Below, in pieces: positions 10,599-21,657 of a DNA stretch of 64,000 nt (positions are counted from its first letter, which is position 1; each line of letters starts with the position of its first letter). The DNA comes from Arthrinium phaeospermum (taxonomy: Eukaryota; Ascomycota; Sordariomycetes; Amphisphaeriales; Apiosporaceae), in assembly GCA_006503535.1 (NCBI GenBank), contig QYRS01000004.1, forward strand, positions 3,782,001-3,846,000. The letters are read 5' to 3'. Made by a program: the position numbers and the translations under genes. The notes beneath the pieces were generated by a model. It was not told the DNA's origin, ran no database searches, and saw only the letters and a list, made by a program, of their open reading frames with translations.

Positions 10599-13355
10599 TC
10601 ACGGTTCCTGCTCCTTGATATCCTCCAACCGCGGCCTTAGCTGCGGCTGGTTCGCCACCCCCTGCTCCTCGTCCGGGTACGACCGGAACACCTCGGCCCG
10701 CATCAGCCGGCGCGGCGCCCGCCGCCCCGTGAAGAGCTCAAACTGCGCGAACCCCTGCTCCGGCAGGATGTCGAGCCCGTCCATGGCCACCCAGCCGCGG
10801 TACGCCTCGGCGCGCACCTGCGTCAGCAGCGGCGTGTTGAGGTACTTGTACGCGTACTCGAGCACCACGCCCCCGGTCGGGCTCTGCAGCCACGGCTCGG
10901 GCAGCGTGAAGTTGGGCGAGGGGCAGTCGCCGACGCTGTGCGTCGGGATGCAGGAGACGATCATGGTCGGCGCTCGGAATTCCGTGGGCCAGGCATCGTC
11001 TCGCGAGCAAAGGACGTGGAACTTGGTCTCAAAGTCCGAGCCAGCGCCGAGGAGAGGTATGTCATGCCTAGCAAGCAGTCTCGAGAAGTGGGATACAAGC
11101 TTTTCCGCATTCTCAAAGGTCCTATTGTAGATGGCAATATTCCGAACCCCTAGTTGTAGCATGGCGTAGACGGCTGCTCGTGCCATGCCACCTGCGCCGA
11201 TGACAAGTCCCGACGACGTGGGTCGCACGGCATTCGCAGGCGACAGACCCCTTCTGATGCAGGCCCGGACGCCAATCCAGTCAGTGTTCTCACCAAATAG
11301 TGCCAGTACCGGACCAGCCCGGTTTCTGTAGTGGAAGAACAGTGCATTGTCGGGAATAGTGCCGTCCGGTTTGAGCTGTCGCACCGGAATCAGAGTATTT
11401 ACCGCTCCAATGGCTTTGGCATGGCTGCTCAAAGAGTGTGTCAAGCTGATAACCTCCACCTTGAACGGCAAACCAATGGAGGCACCAGCGAAGTGAGGAT
11501 CGTGAATGAAGTCCCGTATGTTACTCAAGGAGTCTGTCGAATAAGGGGCATACGAGTGAGGAATTCCGCAGGCTTTGAGCGCAACTGCATGCATGGCCGG
11601 CGACAGACTGTATTTGACATTCGCACCAAAGACATACAGTTTCATCGCATCGATGATGAAGGAAGAGTGGAGAGCAGACGTTGCTTGCAACGCCGTAAGT
11701 GCGGGCGGGATATATAAGGAGTCCTCATCTGGGTGTTGATGTAAGAGTGGTTCGGGAACAACCGATGTAAGAATACGATTGAAACATTGCGAGTTTCTGC
11801 CTTTGGGGCCTGTATTGAAGGCAATGACAGGCAGTTCAGATGGCCCCAAGTCTTTGAGTGCGGATCGAAGCGAATTGATTTCGAAGTTATCTTCCACCTG
11901 TGTCGACGGCCGCAAAAGACGGACGAGATCGCAGTTCAAACTTCGGGCCTTTCTGTAATACGAAGTCCAGACTGGATCTGTCCATGCTGGTGGATTTGAT
12001 TTGATATTGACAGTGCCAATCACTTTTGTAGTTCTCCTCGAGGCCATTATGTGATGGAACCAACGGTCATCGAGCCTGAGATCGATAGCAATGTACTCCG
12101 GAGCCAGTCGCAGAGCGTGCCGCAGGTGTTCCGTATAGAGAATTCTCTGAGCTTCGCTGACAGAGTCTTCGGAAGGCCAGACGACATTCATGATGATGGG
12201 TATCACGGCATTCCGCCGGATATGCCCCACCACTTTGCTGATTTGACTGGCACGCTCCGGAGTCAGTCGAGAATCCTGACCAGGCTGCGCGAAAACATCA
12301 TCCACGACTATTTCGATGGCATCAGCTCCAGTCTCGATATCCTCGATATCTATCCGGTCCAACATCAGCTTCGATAACGGGACCGACATGGCGTATGTAA
12401 ACTGTCGTTTTTCGGTTGGTATAGAGGCCAAGGGGAAGGCCGACTCCACGTAGGGTATAGACCCCTCCGGCATACAAAAAGATAGGAACTTGAGAAAGTG
12501 TCTTTCTGCTCGTTTCAGGGTTAAATACGGCGTGGGGGATTTTTGCCCCGAGTCTTGATTGACGGCAGTGGATTCCACCACCGTCGTGTCTCCCTTCTTT
12601 GGTGGCACCTCTGACACGTTGAAGAACTCCAGGTTGCAGCAGGCGCGAAATGTCGTAGATGCATAGACGAGCAGTTCGTTGAACTTGTCCTCGTCTGTGA
12701 CTTTGAGGTAGGATGCAATCGACGAAGACTCCCGCATTACGTGGATGACTGGATGAGAGACTGCGAAGTCCTCCAAGAGGCTCTGCAGGCAGCGCTCCAT
12801 CCAGGACGTGACTATGACACAGTCTCTTCCATGACTTGCCAACAAGCTCTGTAGTAACCCGTATTGGCGTCTTTGGCACTCTGCCGCACCGTACGCCTTT
12901 TTGAATGCGTGGGTGGAAAGGCCCGCGGCTTCTTGGAAGGCATTTTCCGTGTCTAGTATTCGTCTCTTCATGGCCGTGGAGGCAATGATGGCCAATGTAG
13001 ATTTTCCGGAACCCCGCATTCCCACCAGCACCACCGAGGCGTTGGGCTCGAATCGCAAAGTGGTGTTCTCGTAGGGAGATCGCGATGGGGGCGAGTGGCT
13101 GGAGGCTCTCGAGCCAGGTGCGGATCGGCGTTGCGAAGCGGCCGCGGCGTCTTTGATCTCTGCTCGGCCGGGATAGAACCTCGGAGGCGCATCCAAAGAC
13201 GAGTGCGGTCTGCTAACCGGAGATTTGTGAGGCCGCTCGGCGGCATCGCGGTCTGCGTACAGGCCATAGTATTTCGGGCTCGCCTCATCCGTCGCCATGG
13301 CGGAGAATGGGCGTTTGACTCCCACGATAGGAGATGTTGTAGGCATTGGAAACAT
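10599..13355 (-). CDS. qutR: Quinate pathway repressor, AROM-derived three-domain protein
   Basis: This intronless 918-residue protein is related to the last three domains of the pentafunctional AROM enzyme. A shikimate kinase-like domain carries a complete P-loop, GMRGSGKST (residues 112-120). A type I dehydroquinase-like domain (roughly 310-560) follows; its strand KVIGTVNI lacks the histidine expected at the active site. A shikimate dehydrogenase-like domain (from about 575, KLYVFGANVKYSLSPAMH) keeps LPFK, GENTDWIGV and the Rossmann motif VIGAGGMARAAVYAM. In the quinate system the homologue (qutR/qa-1S) binds the activator and keeps it inactive without inducer. The low-complexity N-terminal 100 residues (Ser/Pro/Arg-rich) look disordered. 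It is divergent from the activator gene, as expected. Confidence 0.94.
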   Translation of the reverse strand: MFPMPTTSPIVGVKRPFSAMATDEASPKYYGLYADRDAAERPHKSPVSRPHSSLDAPPRFYPGRAEIKDAAAASQRRSAPGSRASSHSPPSRSPYENTTLRFEPNASVVLVGMRGSGKSTLAIIASTAMKRRILDTENAFQEAAGLSTHAFKKAYGAAECQRRQYGLLQSLLASHGRDCVIVTSWMERCLQSLLEDFAVSHPVIHVMRESSSIASYLKVTDEDKFNELLVYASTTFRACCNLEFFNVSEVPPKKGDTTVVESTAVNQDSGQKSPTPYLTLKRAERHFLKFLSFCMPEGSIPYVESAFPLASIPTEKRQFTYAMSVPLSKLMLDRIDIEDIETGADAIEIVVDDVFAQPGQDSRLTPERASQISKVVGHIRRNAVIPIIMNVVWPSEDSVSEAQRILYTEHLRHALRLAPEYIAIDLRLDDRWFHHIMASRRTTKVIGTVNIKSNPPAWTDPVWTSYYRKARSLNCDLVRLLRPSTQVEDNFEINSLRSALKDLGPSELPVIAFNTGPKGRNSQCFNRILTSVVPEPLLHQHPDEDSLYIPPALTALQATSALHSSFIIDAMKLYVFGANVKYSLSPAMHAVALKACGIPHSYAPYSTDSLSNIRDFIHDPHFAGASIGLPFKVEVISLTHSLSSHAKAIGAVNTLIPVRQLKPDGTIPDNALFFHYRNRAGPVLALFGENTDWIGVRACIRRGLSPANAVRPTSSGLVIGAGGMARAAVYAMLQLGVRNIAIYNRTFENAEKLVSHFSRLLARHDIPLLGAGSDFETKFHVLCSRDDAWPTEFRAPTMIVSCIPTHSVGDCPSPNFTLPEPWLQSPTGGVVLEYAYKYLNTPLLTQVRAEAYRGWVAMDGLDILPEQGFAQFELFTGRRAPRRLMRAEVFRSYPDEEQGVANQPQLRPRLEDIKEQEP

Positions 13356-14275
13356 TGTGAGTTATGGAGTATTATATCCAAGACATAGGAATATTTTGGT
13401 ATTAAGCCGCGGAAACATTGATCGCGGTAGAGGCGGAAGATCACTTGTCAAATAGACCAGCGACTCTCACAGCAGCTGGGGGATATTTGACGGTCGTGGC
13501 GCCTCGGACAAATCTAGCCATCTGCCTGCTGGATGCATAGACACAGGGAGCAAACAATCAATCGTACGAGATATCGCACGGCAAGTATGTAGGTGATCGG
13601 TGAGGTGCAAGGTATGTTTCAAAAAAGCATGTAGGCAATTTACCGGTCAAGCAGGGCATGGAAGCAGGACATGGAAGCAAGGCGATACTTCCGTCAGCGC
13701 ACGCTGAGCGAGCCAGACCAGACTGCGGGAGAGAGAGAGACCGACCCGCTATTGGACCAATCTTCCCCGCCTGGAGCCAATTGCTTAAGACCCAATCTAG
13801 CCTGGGGTTGCGCTGGAGAAAGCGCCTGGAGCAATCCCACTCTTATGCTAGCGCTGTCACCCCTCACGCCGCCCCATGGCTAAACATTTAACCGCCAGCA
13901 GCTCTCAGTTGGGTTGACCTCTACCCTGTCTCTACCCCAGGTTTCTTCCCCACTGAAAGACACCATGTCGCAATCTGAGTCTGAATGGACCGAGACTTGC
14001 GTGTCGGAGCGTGCGCTGTTTCTTGTCCATGTTCCGTGACGAGCCCTGAGCTGCAAATCAGTACGACGACAAGAACTGCAATTTGCTTTTTTCCCCGATT
14101 AGCGATAGGATCAGAGCGATACAGGCACCTCTGGCAGGGCAATGCCGGGTCGCTGCGTCGAAATCGCGAATTGACGCCATGTTTGGAGAGGACGCGACCG
14201 CCACTCCGACGACGTACAGCTTGGGTGTGCGGGCAGAGTGGTCACGGCATCAATAACTAGCCACCAGCCATCATC
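13356..14275. promoter_or_regulatory. Divergent promoter of qutR and qutA
   Basis: This 920 bp region separates the repressor and activator starts. No gene or clear 16-bp activator site is visible. Divergent transcription from a shared region would allow linked control of the regulator pair, but this is inference. Confidence 0.5.
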
Positions 14276-16594
14276 ATGCCTCCCACGGCGGCGAATGCGA
14301 CGACGGGGAAGAAACGCCAGGCGAGCGAGACCGACCAGGACAAGCCCATCCCAAAGACCAAATCCCCGCCCGGCCCGAAGCGCCAGAGAGTCTCGAGAGC
14401 CTGTGACCAATGCCGAGGTGCCCGTGAGAAATGCGACGGCATCCAGCCGCTTTGCTTCCCCTGTGCGTCGCAGAACCGCTCCTGCACTTGGGAAGAGCCC
14501 AAAAAGAAACGCGGAGTGCAGACGGGCTATATTCGAACCCTCGAATTGGCTTTAGGCTGGATATTTGACAAAATACCCGGCACCGAGGAAGCTCTGCATG
14601 CTATGCTCACACACGAAGGAGGCCAAGGCCGCTCGTTGCTCGTGGGAAAAGACTCCGGGTCTGGCAGCCGTCTTCACAGAAAATGGCGGAAAAGCAATGT
14701 CCACAAGGAGATCGAGCGCGTTCTTGCCGGGGGAGATGTATCCGACATCAAGGGCGAGAAGCCTTCGTCCGCAAACGGGGATTCCGACAGCGGCGACGAT
14801 GCAGACATGTCGTACCAGTCCGCTTTGGACCGTTTGCCTCCGACCAACGGGACAAATGCCGTGTCATTTGGGAGGAATTCATTGACACCAGACCAAGCAA
14901 AGACTGCGGTAACCCAGCTGCCACCCAATTGCTGGCGTCTGATGGATATATATGTGTCCTATACACATTGCTGGTTCCCTGTGTTGGACAAAGTGTCTAT
15001 GCAGAAGACCTCTTACCTCTACAGAAACGAGGGGTTAGAGCTTTCACCAGATGAACCCAATTCTGCAGCTCACGCAGAACTATGGGCAGCCCTGGCATTG
15101 GCCTCTTACCAAGAACAAGCCAGTCAACGGGGAGTCGAAGACAGTAAACAGCTTTCGCAGTCAACAGACCCCATGGCCTACTACCGCATTGCACGGTCTT
15201 TGATACCCAATGAGGATGGCCATTTTGAAGTGCGGCACGTAAACGCGCTGCTGGTTCTTACCTTGGTCAATCTAGGGCTGCAGAAACTAGACCCAGCTTG
15301 GATGTTGATTGGGATGGCGAGCCGCCTGGTAATTCATCTACAAAACCAACCGGGCATCAAGTCTGAGTGTGCCTGGCGGCTTCATCATGCTTACATGGGC
15401 TGTTTTATACTCGACACTGTTCTATCAATACGCTTGGGTCGAACTCCACACTTACGAATAGAGGAAAATCCAGGGTCTTTGCCGGCGTCTCTGGCCTTGG
15501 AGGAAAGTGAGCGGGAGGAATGGGACGGCTGGATACCTTGCTTCGGCTTTGGGTCTCAACCGACGCCCCATGTCACCTCTCGCAGCCCATCACATTGTCT
15601 GAGCACCTTTAGCTCCCTCTATGAAATTCATAGAGCGATCTCATCAAATCTTTACTCCCCGCTGCATTCTGTGGCTCATCCCAATGAGCCGTTCTCTTTA
15701 CAGGTCCAGCGAGCCATCGCACTTCAGCAAAGCCCACGAAATACGTTTGCGGACTATATCACGAATGGTGGTAGACCACCCGTGTTATTACCATCTCTTT
15801 CAGTTCTTCGTCTTGCCTACCTCTGTCTGGAATCTCAGCGATACCCTTCATCTGCACCTGCGCCCATACCGATTCTTGAATGCGTCGAAGAGCATATCAG
15901 GAATTTCGGTGTCTGCAGTGCTACACCCTTATTCTCGACTTATATGAACCTGGTGTTTCAGAATCATGGCCTTGATCGAATGAACCCAGCGGAAAGGTCC
16001 CGCTGGGCAGATGGGATTACGGCTGTGGAATCTGTGTGGGGTGCTGCCACACTGAAATCACCGACTCCCCAGCGGTCCCAACCACTATCCCAATTTGAGA
16101 CTTTCCCACACCAGAATCATCGCAACGCCAGTAATTCAAGCGCTGTCAACAATCAGTTGGCTACACCGGTATCATATTACGCAGAGAAGCTCCCGAACCT
16201 CTCTCAGGCGATGCTCGGCGACATATACGCGCAGCCGGGGCACCCCTCGGCTGCCACGAACACGACAGCTGCTCCTCCATCGCACCGCCAGCAGCCCCTG
16301 AGCCTCAACAACCAGCTCAACTCCCCGACCAACAGCAGCAGCGTCTTCACCAACGTGACCACCATGGATTCCATGGCGGTGGCGGGGATGCCCTCCACGC
16401 CCCAGTACCCCATGCACGGGCGCCCGAGCTTCAGCAGCGGGACGTTCGATTACGATGCGATCCTCGACGACATCGCGTCGCTGGACCGGACCGACCGGAT
16501 GGAGTCGGACCCGCAGTTCATGACCAACCTTGGCTTCGCGCCGGGTAGCAGCTTGGCGGATGTGTTTACTCAGGACTTTATGGGGTATACATGA
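14276..16594 (+). CDS. qutA: Quinate pathway transcriptional activator, Zn2Cys6
   Basis: This 772-residue single-exon protein has an N-terminal basic stretch and a Zn2Cys6 binuclear cluster with cysteines at 43, 46, 53, 60, 63 and 70, followed by the basic linker KKKRG. The middle region (about 220-560) is the fungal-specific regulator domain. The C-terminal 150 residues are rich in Ser, Asn, Pro and Thr and end in acidic segments such as YDAILDDIASLD, likely an activation region. It should activate all qut genes, including itself, when quinate is present, and be held inactive by QutR. The length is somewhat below the published 816-825 residues of the best studied homologues. The ATG is preceded by a normal purine-free leader and no upstream exon is needed. 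Confidence 0.93.
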   Translation: MPPTAANATTGKKRQASETDQDKPIPKTKSPPGPKRQRVSRACDQCRGAREKCDGIQPLCFPCASQNRSCTWEEPKKKRGVQTGYIRTLELALGWIFDKIPGTEEALHAMLTHEGGQGRSLLVGKDSGSGSRLHRKWRKSNVHKEIERVLAGGDVSDIKGEKPSSANGDSDSGDDADMSYQSALDRLPPTNGTNAVSFGRNSLTPDQAKTAVTQLPPNCWRLMDIYVSYTHCWFPVLDKVSMQKTSYLYRNEGLELSPDEPNSAAHAELWAALALASYQEQASQRGVEDSKQLSQSTDPMAYYRIARSLIPNEDGHFEVRHVNALLVLTLVNLGLQKLDPAWMLIGMASRLVIHLQNQPGIKSECAWRLHHAYMGCFILDTVLSIRLGRTPHLRIEENPGSLPASLALEESEREEWDGWIPCFGFGSQPTPHVTSRSPSHCLSTFSSLYEIHRAISSNLYSPLHSVAHPNEPFSLQVQRAIALQQSPRNTFADYITNGGRPPVLLPSLSVLRLAYLCLESQRYPSSAPAPIPILECVEEHIRNFGVCSATPLFSTYMNLVFQNHGLDRMNPAERSRWADGITAVESVWGAATLKSPTPQRSQPLSQFETFPHQNHRNASNSSAVNNQLATPVSYYAEKLPNLSQAMLGDIYAQPGHPSAATNTTAAPPSHRQQPLSLNNQLNSPTNSSSVFTNVTTMDSMAVAGMPSTPQYPMHGRPSFSSGTFDYDAILDDIASLDRTDRMESDPQFMTNLGFAPGSSLADVFTQDFMGYT

Positions 16595-17387
16595 GCGAGT
16601 CAGCTGCGGACTTGCACCGTAATGGCATTGCATGGTCCAGAGTATGAGAAAAGAACTTTGGGTCAGACCTGCTGTTGTCTGACCTTTTTAGCATCGCCTG
16701 TGTTCTCTGGGTTCAGCAAAGTCACGATTCAATGATACGCCGACAGGGAATCAGACTTGTGGAACTCGATTCACGCCACATACGTTGGAAGTAATGTCGA
16801 TATACATATTCGACACATTGGAACCCAGAACCACGTTGCCCCGACTAAGTCAACCGTCAGAGAGACGGCTACAGGAACGTGGTGGAGTAAATGGGGTCGT
16901 TGATTGCTGGTCTCCTTTTGTCCAAGATGGTCAAAAGCCTGGAAAAATACCTCCTTGTGGGCGGGGAAATCGGCGACGACCTCATGATGAGATGACCCAT
17001 TGATGCTCAAAGCTTTGTACTATTGTTTATATTTGGCAAATACCACGTCAAATCGCTCTTGGATTGAGTGAGAAGCTCATATAAGATGTTGAGTAATGTA
17101 TATATATACAAGCAAGCCTCACCAGGACATACATCGATAGCTAAATAGGGGAACCGTCGATTATCTAGGCCGAATTGGCCTCATGACCAAGATCTATTAA
17201 ATACGAATGATGTATAATCGCTGGCTGTATTACAATGACCACACATATATAACACCAGAAAAACTATTCCACCATGATTGACACGGAGTCGCGTACCGAA
17301 TGGAACGAGATGCTTTGTGAAACGAAGTATTAATTTCGAGTGGGCGGTGCCATTCAGGGGGGCCATTCCGCTACCATCGGCTTTCCT
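16595..17387. other. Convergent intergenic region, activator and peptide transporter
   Basis: It holds the 3' ends of two convergent genes over 793 bp. I see no supported gene or structured element. Confidence 0.55.
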
Positions 17388-19774
17388 TCACTGCTTGGTG
17401 GAGATACCGAACTGCTCGTTCTCGGCGATGGGGGCCGGGCGCAGCGCCGACTCGTTCAGGTCGTTCTCCTGCAGGAAGTCGCGCGTGCCCGAGGCCTCGG
17501 CCACCTGCGTCGTCGAGAGGACGTACTCCTCCTTGTCGATGTGGCGGAAGAACCAGTACTGTTTTGTGAACTGTCAGCAATGCTAGACGAGACTGTGATA
17601 ACCAAGGGAATGGGAAGCACCTACAAACCAGACGGTGGTGATGGCGCCGAGGATGGCGATGGCGCCAAAGTCCCAGACCAGGTGCGGGTCGGTGATGGCG
17701 GCGGTCGCGGCCAGGTTGACGATCTGGGCGATGGCGGTGCTGGCGAGATTGATGGCCGAGACGAGGCCGCGCATGTTGATGGGGGCGCGGGAGTAGGCGA
17801 TGCCGTAGGCTACAATTACGCATTAGCTAATCCTTGATCACAAGCGCCATTTATATCAATGATATAAGGGGAGAACATACCAGGGACGTTGATAAAAAGC
17901 TCAGAAAACCCGCCGAGGGCGTAGGGCAGCGCCTCCCACCACAGCGAGATGTCGGCGACGAGCCCCTCCTCGACGCAGCGCGGGTCCGTCGAGCCGTGCC
18001 AGCCGCACGGGCTCAGCTGGTAGGCCTTGTAGCACAGGACGCAGTAGCCGATGCCGCCGAGGGTGGCGATGGCGAAGCCGGTCGTGATGCGGGCGACGGG
18101 GCCGTAGTGGATCGACCGCTTGCGGAGCAGGGGGTAGAAGAGGTACTGGAATATCATTCGGGTCAGTCAAAGCCATTGCAACGTGGAGAGTAAGTAGTAA
18201 TCAACATAATGAAGGATACACACGTTCAGGATGGGCCCGCCCAGGATGATGCTGAGCGAGTTGAAGTTGCTGACGACGTCGTTGGGGACCCCGTCGCCGC
18301 GCAGCATGGTACTGAGGTAGTTGGCCGAGCTGCCGAGCCCCTGGTCGTTCCAGATCTGGACGGGAAAAATGCAGAACATGCCGGTCGCCTGCATGGTGCG
18401 CTTGACGTCCGTGACGAACTCCTCGGGGTAGTGCGTCTCGACGGGCAGGCCGTGGGCGCGCTGGTAGGTCTGGGTGGCGGGGTCCCACCAGCCCTTCTTC
18501 CCAATACGCCAGACGCCGCCGCGCCGCATGCAGTGGCCGATGACGCGGAAGACGTTGGGGAAGTCGGAGCCGCCGGGCTTGTGCAGGATCAGGCGCGGCT
18601 TGAGCCAGATGAGCAGTAGCGGGAGGGGCAGGTACAGGATCAGCGGGATCAGGAAGGCGAGCCACCAGCCCACCAGGCGCGCGCAGTACGTCGTCGCCGT
18701 CGACATGAAGCCGCCGATGTTGATCAGCAGGTAGAACCACAGCATCACCCGCTCCGTGCTGTGCTCCGGGTCCTCGATGACGCGCTCGCCCGACTTGAGC
18801 GTCTTGACGACGGGGACGTGGCTGCTCAGCTGGTCGAGCAGCAGCGGCGTCACGTTGGGTTTGAACATGGCTATCAAGAGTCTCGTATGTCAGATGTCTA
18901 GTTATAACTAGCTCAGAGGGATTGCTTACCGGCTCCAATAGAAAGGATGTAGACACCAATGAAGAAGGGGATCTTGGCCGTGTCATTGGCGATCAAGGCC
19001 TTGGCGCCGCCGGCAACGATTAACACGTGGGCGACACCGCATACGATGACGCCCCAGAAGATCATGTTATACCGTCCAAACCTGGTGTCGGCGAGGTAGC
19101 CAACGAACAAGGGGAGGAGATAGGCCAGCAACGTAAACGATTGAGTCGTGGCGTTCTATTGTCGCGTGTCAGTCCAGGGGTTTGTCAATCGTAGTGTTTG
19201 CAGGTACTGCATATTGCGCTTCCCAGGTCGGTCCACAGCAAGACAGGTCAGATCCCAATGTGCGTAGTCACTTACAGCGATCTGCTCCCCCAAGCCAAGA
19301 GCACCTTGATTGGCCTGGCTTCCGTACGGAACCGCCCCCATGCCGTTACCACCCTTCGGCAGGGGCCTGTTGATGTAATTGGTCCAGATCTGTGCACAGC
19401 CTAAATTCGAGTGATAAGTTAGAATTGTCGCAACCACCGAGGGGTGTTGATAGGGGGAGAGAGAGATGGGAAGGGGTCCAGGCCCCTTATGCATGAGTTA
19501 TCTGTCTCGCAGCCAAGAACGGCATTTCGCCAGACTCACCATAGTAGGAAGCCCGCTCGCAAAACTCGACGGCGCAGAGCAGGTAGGCGATGACGGGGAC
19601 CTTGCCGGGCACGCGGCGCAGCGTCGCCCGCTCCTCCTCGGTCGGCTTGCCCTCGTAGTCCTGGTTCAGGACGGCGATGTCGTAGATGGGCGCGTGGGCG
19701 TCCCCCGGCGGCGTGTGTCCGCCGCCGCCACCGCCCTCCACCTTCTCGTGCAGGGACGGCGTCTTCTCCCCCAT
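17388..19774 (-). CDS. Peptide transporter, POT/PTR2 family
   Basis: Seven minus-strand exons (19540-19774, 19276-19400, 18930-19155, 18224-18870, 17881-18145, 17625-17809, 17388-17558) give about 617 residues. The first helix has the proton-coupling motif ExxERxxYYG, split by intron 1 as VEFCERASYYG. Exon 4 contains FYLLINIGG, the PTR2 signature. Around twelve hydrophobic segments are visible. The family imports di- and tripeptides with protons at the plasma membrane. The start is the first in-frame ATG (MGEKTPSL); frame continues upstream without an ATG, so an additional 5' exon cannot be excluded. It has no obvious link to quinate use although it adjoins the activator gene. It resembles yeast Ptr2, but substrate range is not predictable. 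Confidence 0.9.
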
Positions 19775-21657
19775 GGTCGTCGTCGTCGTCGTCGTCGCGT
19801 GCGGCGGTTCGGGCTCGGGTTCTATGGTCGCTATACACACACAGGCACGGGGGCGCCAATTGTTAGCAACAGGAGGGCCTCGGCTTGATCATATATATAT
19901 ACATGTGAGAGTATAACAGTGACACCAGTAAGGGGCTGATAACAGCAGTCTCACAGTTGGCCCCCACGAGAGATGTTTCAGTCCGGAAGCGCAACCGAGG
20001 TGTTGATTCTATGGTGCGACTTACACATCTTTGCTTCTTATGAGACCCAATGGCGATCACGCTACACACCAATTGTCGGTGTACGGGAGGCAACGACAGA
20101 AAGAGTGGGAGTGAGACTCCGTTTGGTGAAGAGAAACAACAGCAACAACGAGAGAAGGCAGCAGAGACAAGAAACCCTCCCGGTGCGATGGGATGGGAAC
20201 AGGCAGATTATTTGTAGCCGCGCTCTCCTCGTCTCGGTTCGCGGCTGCAACTATGCACTTTAACCCCAATACCCTTCCCCCCCCTCCCTCTTCATCCAAT
20301 TCATCCTGGACCAACTAGTAGGTATGCACTAGGTATGGCCGTCGTGCATGCGCGCGCGGATCTTATTTCCCAGGTGCTGCCAACCTGCAACCTGCAGGAG
20401 GATAAAGGTGACATATCCCTCTGTTCCTCGCGTCCACACACACCCCTCCTCGGTTGGTCTCACCAACTACCTAGAACTGGAGGCCAGTTTAAGCTCCTTC
20501 CCCTTTGGGTAACTGCGCAGGCTGATTATGATGGGCTCGTGTCAGCCCATGCCTTCGCCTTACGGGAAGCTGCTTCGCTCGGGGGAATTCAATTTGCCAA
20601 TGGGACGAAGCCATTAGCAATCCTCGCTCGACCCCAGTCGCCAGCCAGGCTCGCTCTGCAGCCATGTATGTCGTCGTTTGCTGCCAGAGCGCCCAGGATT
20701 CCACGGTGCTTCGCACTCTTCTTGGCCTAGCCTTATCACGCTCAAGCTTCCTGGGCCGCTCTGGGCGCACCTGGGCAAAAGCAGGTTATATGCAAGGACC
20801 TTCTAGCGCCATTCCGGAAGACGGAGCATCTCTGTCATTGGACAGCCCACCTACGGAACCGGAATCCCAGTCCGCGCTGCTGCTGCTGCTGCTGCTGCTG
20901 CGGTGTTTACGAGCAACAGGCCATCGGATGCAGGTGTGTCAAGCGACCAGTTCGGATTTCAATTCCCCCGAGGTCGTCATAGTCAATCAGTCCGTAACGA
21001 TTGGTCGCATGGGTCGATGTGGTTTGCCCAATCGAGGGCCAATCTGAACGTTGGCAAGAGAGGATCCGGATTGCCACTCGGCGAAATACAACCAAGACGG
21101 CGTTGCTGACAGAAACTGAACCGAGGCCTGTCTCAAGAGAAACAAAGCCAGTGAGTAGCCCTCCAGATAAGATTCGGGTGACACGGGGGGCTGAGGCGAG
21201 ATAGCCTTACACGCGTGTATCTCTGCCGTGCCAATACATATCTTTTCTTGCGTTTGGGTAACCGCGGGCAAAGTTGAATTGGAGAGCAAGGCCATCCAGT
21301 AGGTTAAATGCAATTGAGTGCGACGTGCATCCGTTGGGTTACCTCGTGGGCCGATTTCTTTCTTATCTGGTATTTAGTAGTAGGACAGTAGCAACCCGTG
21401 CAGCCGTGGGTGGTGGGTGGTGGGGGCAAATGCTCTCCCCTGCCAACTCAAGCATCTGTTAGGTATGCACAGGGGCCCATAACCTGGCAGCAGCTGAAAG
21501 TGCTTGTTTTATGGGAGGACCAGGTTGCATACCGCGAGTGTTAGCTCCGTGTCACCAAACGGTCGAATACGCATGAAGTTTTCCCAGTAAGCTATGTCGA
21601 AAGTCTAGTGGTCTATACTCTGTACTACCCGCGGGTCTGTATCTTATGTCTGTGCCA
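19775..21657. other. 1.9 kb non-coding interval upstream of the peptide transporter
   Basis: Only short, unrelated reading frames are present. A pure GCT tract occurs at 20876-20901. The region next to 19775 must hold the transporter promoter. Confidence 0.5.
20876..20901. repeat. (GCT)n microsatellite
   Basis: More than eight uninterrupted GCT units occur in intergenic DNA. It is a simple repeat that may be polymorphic between strains. Confidence 0.85.
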
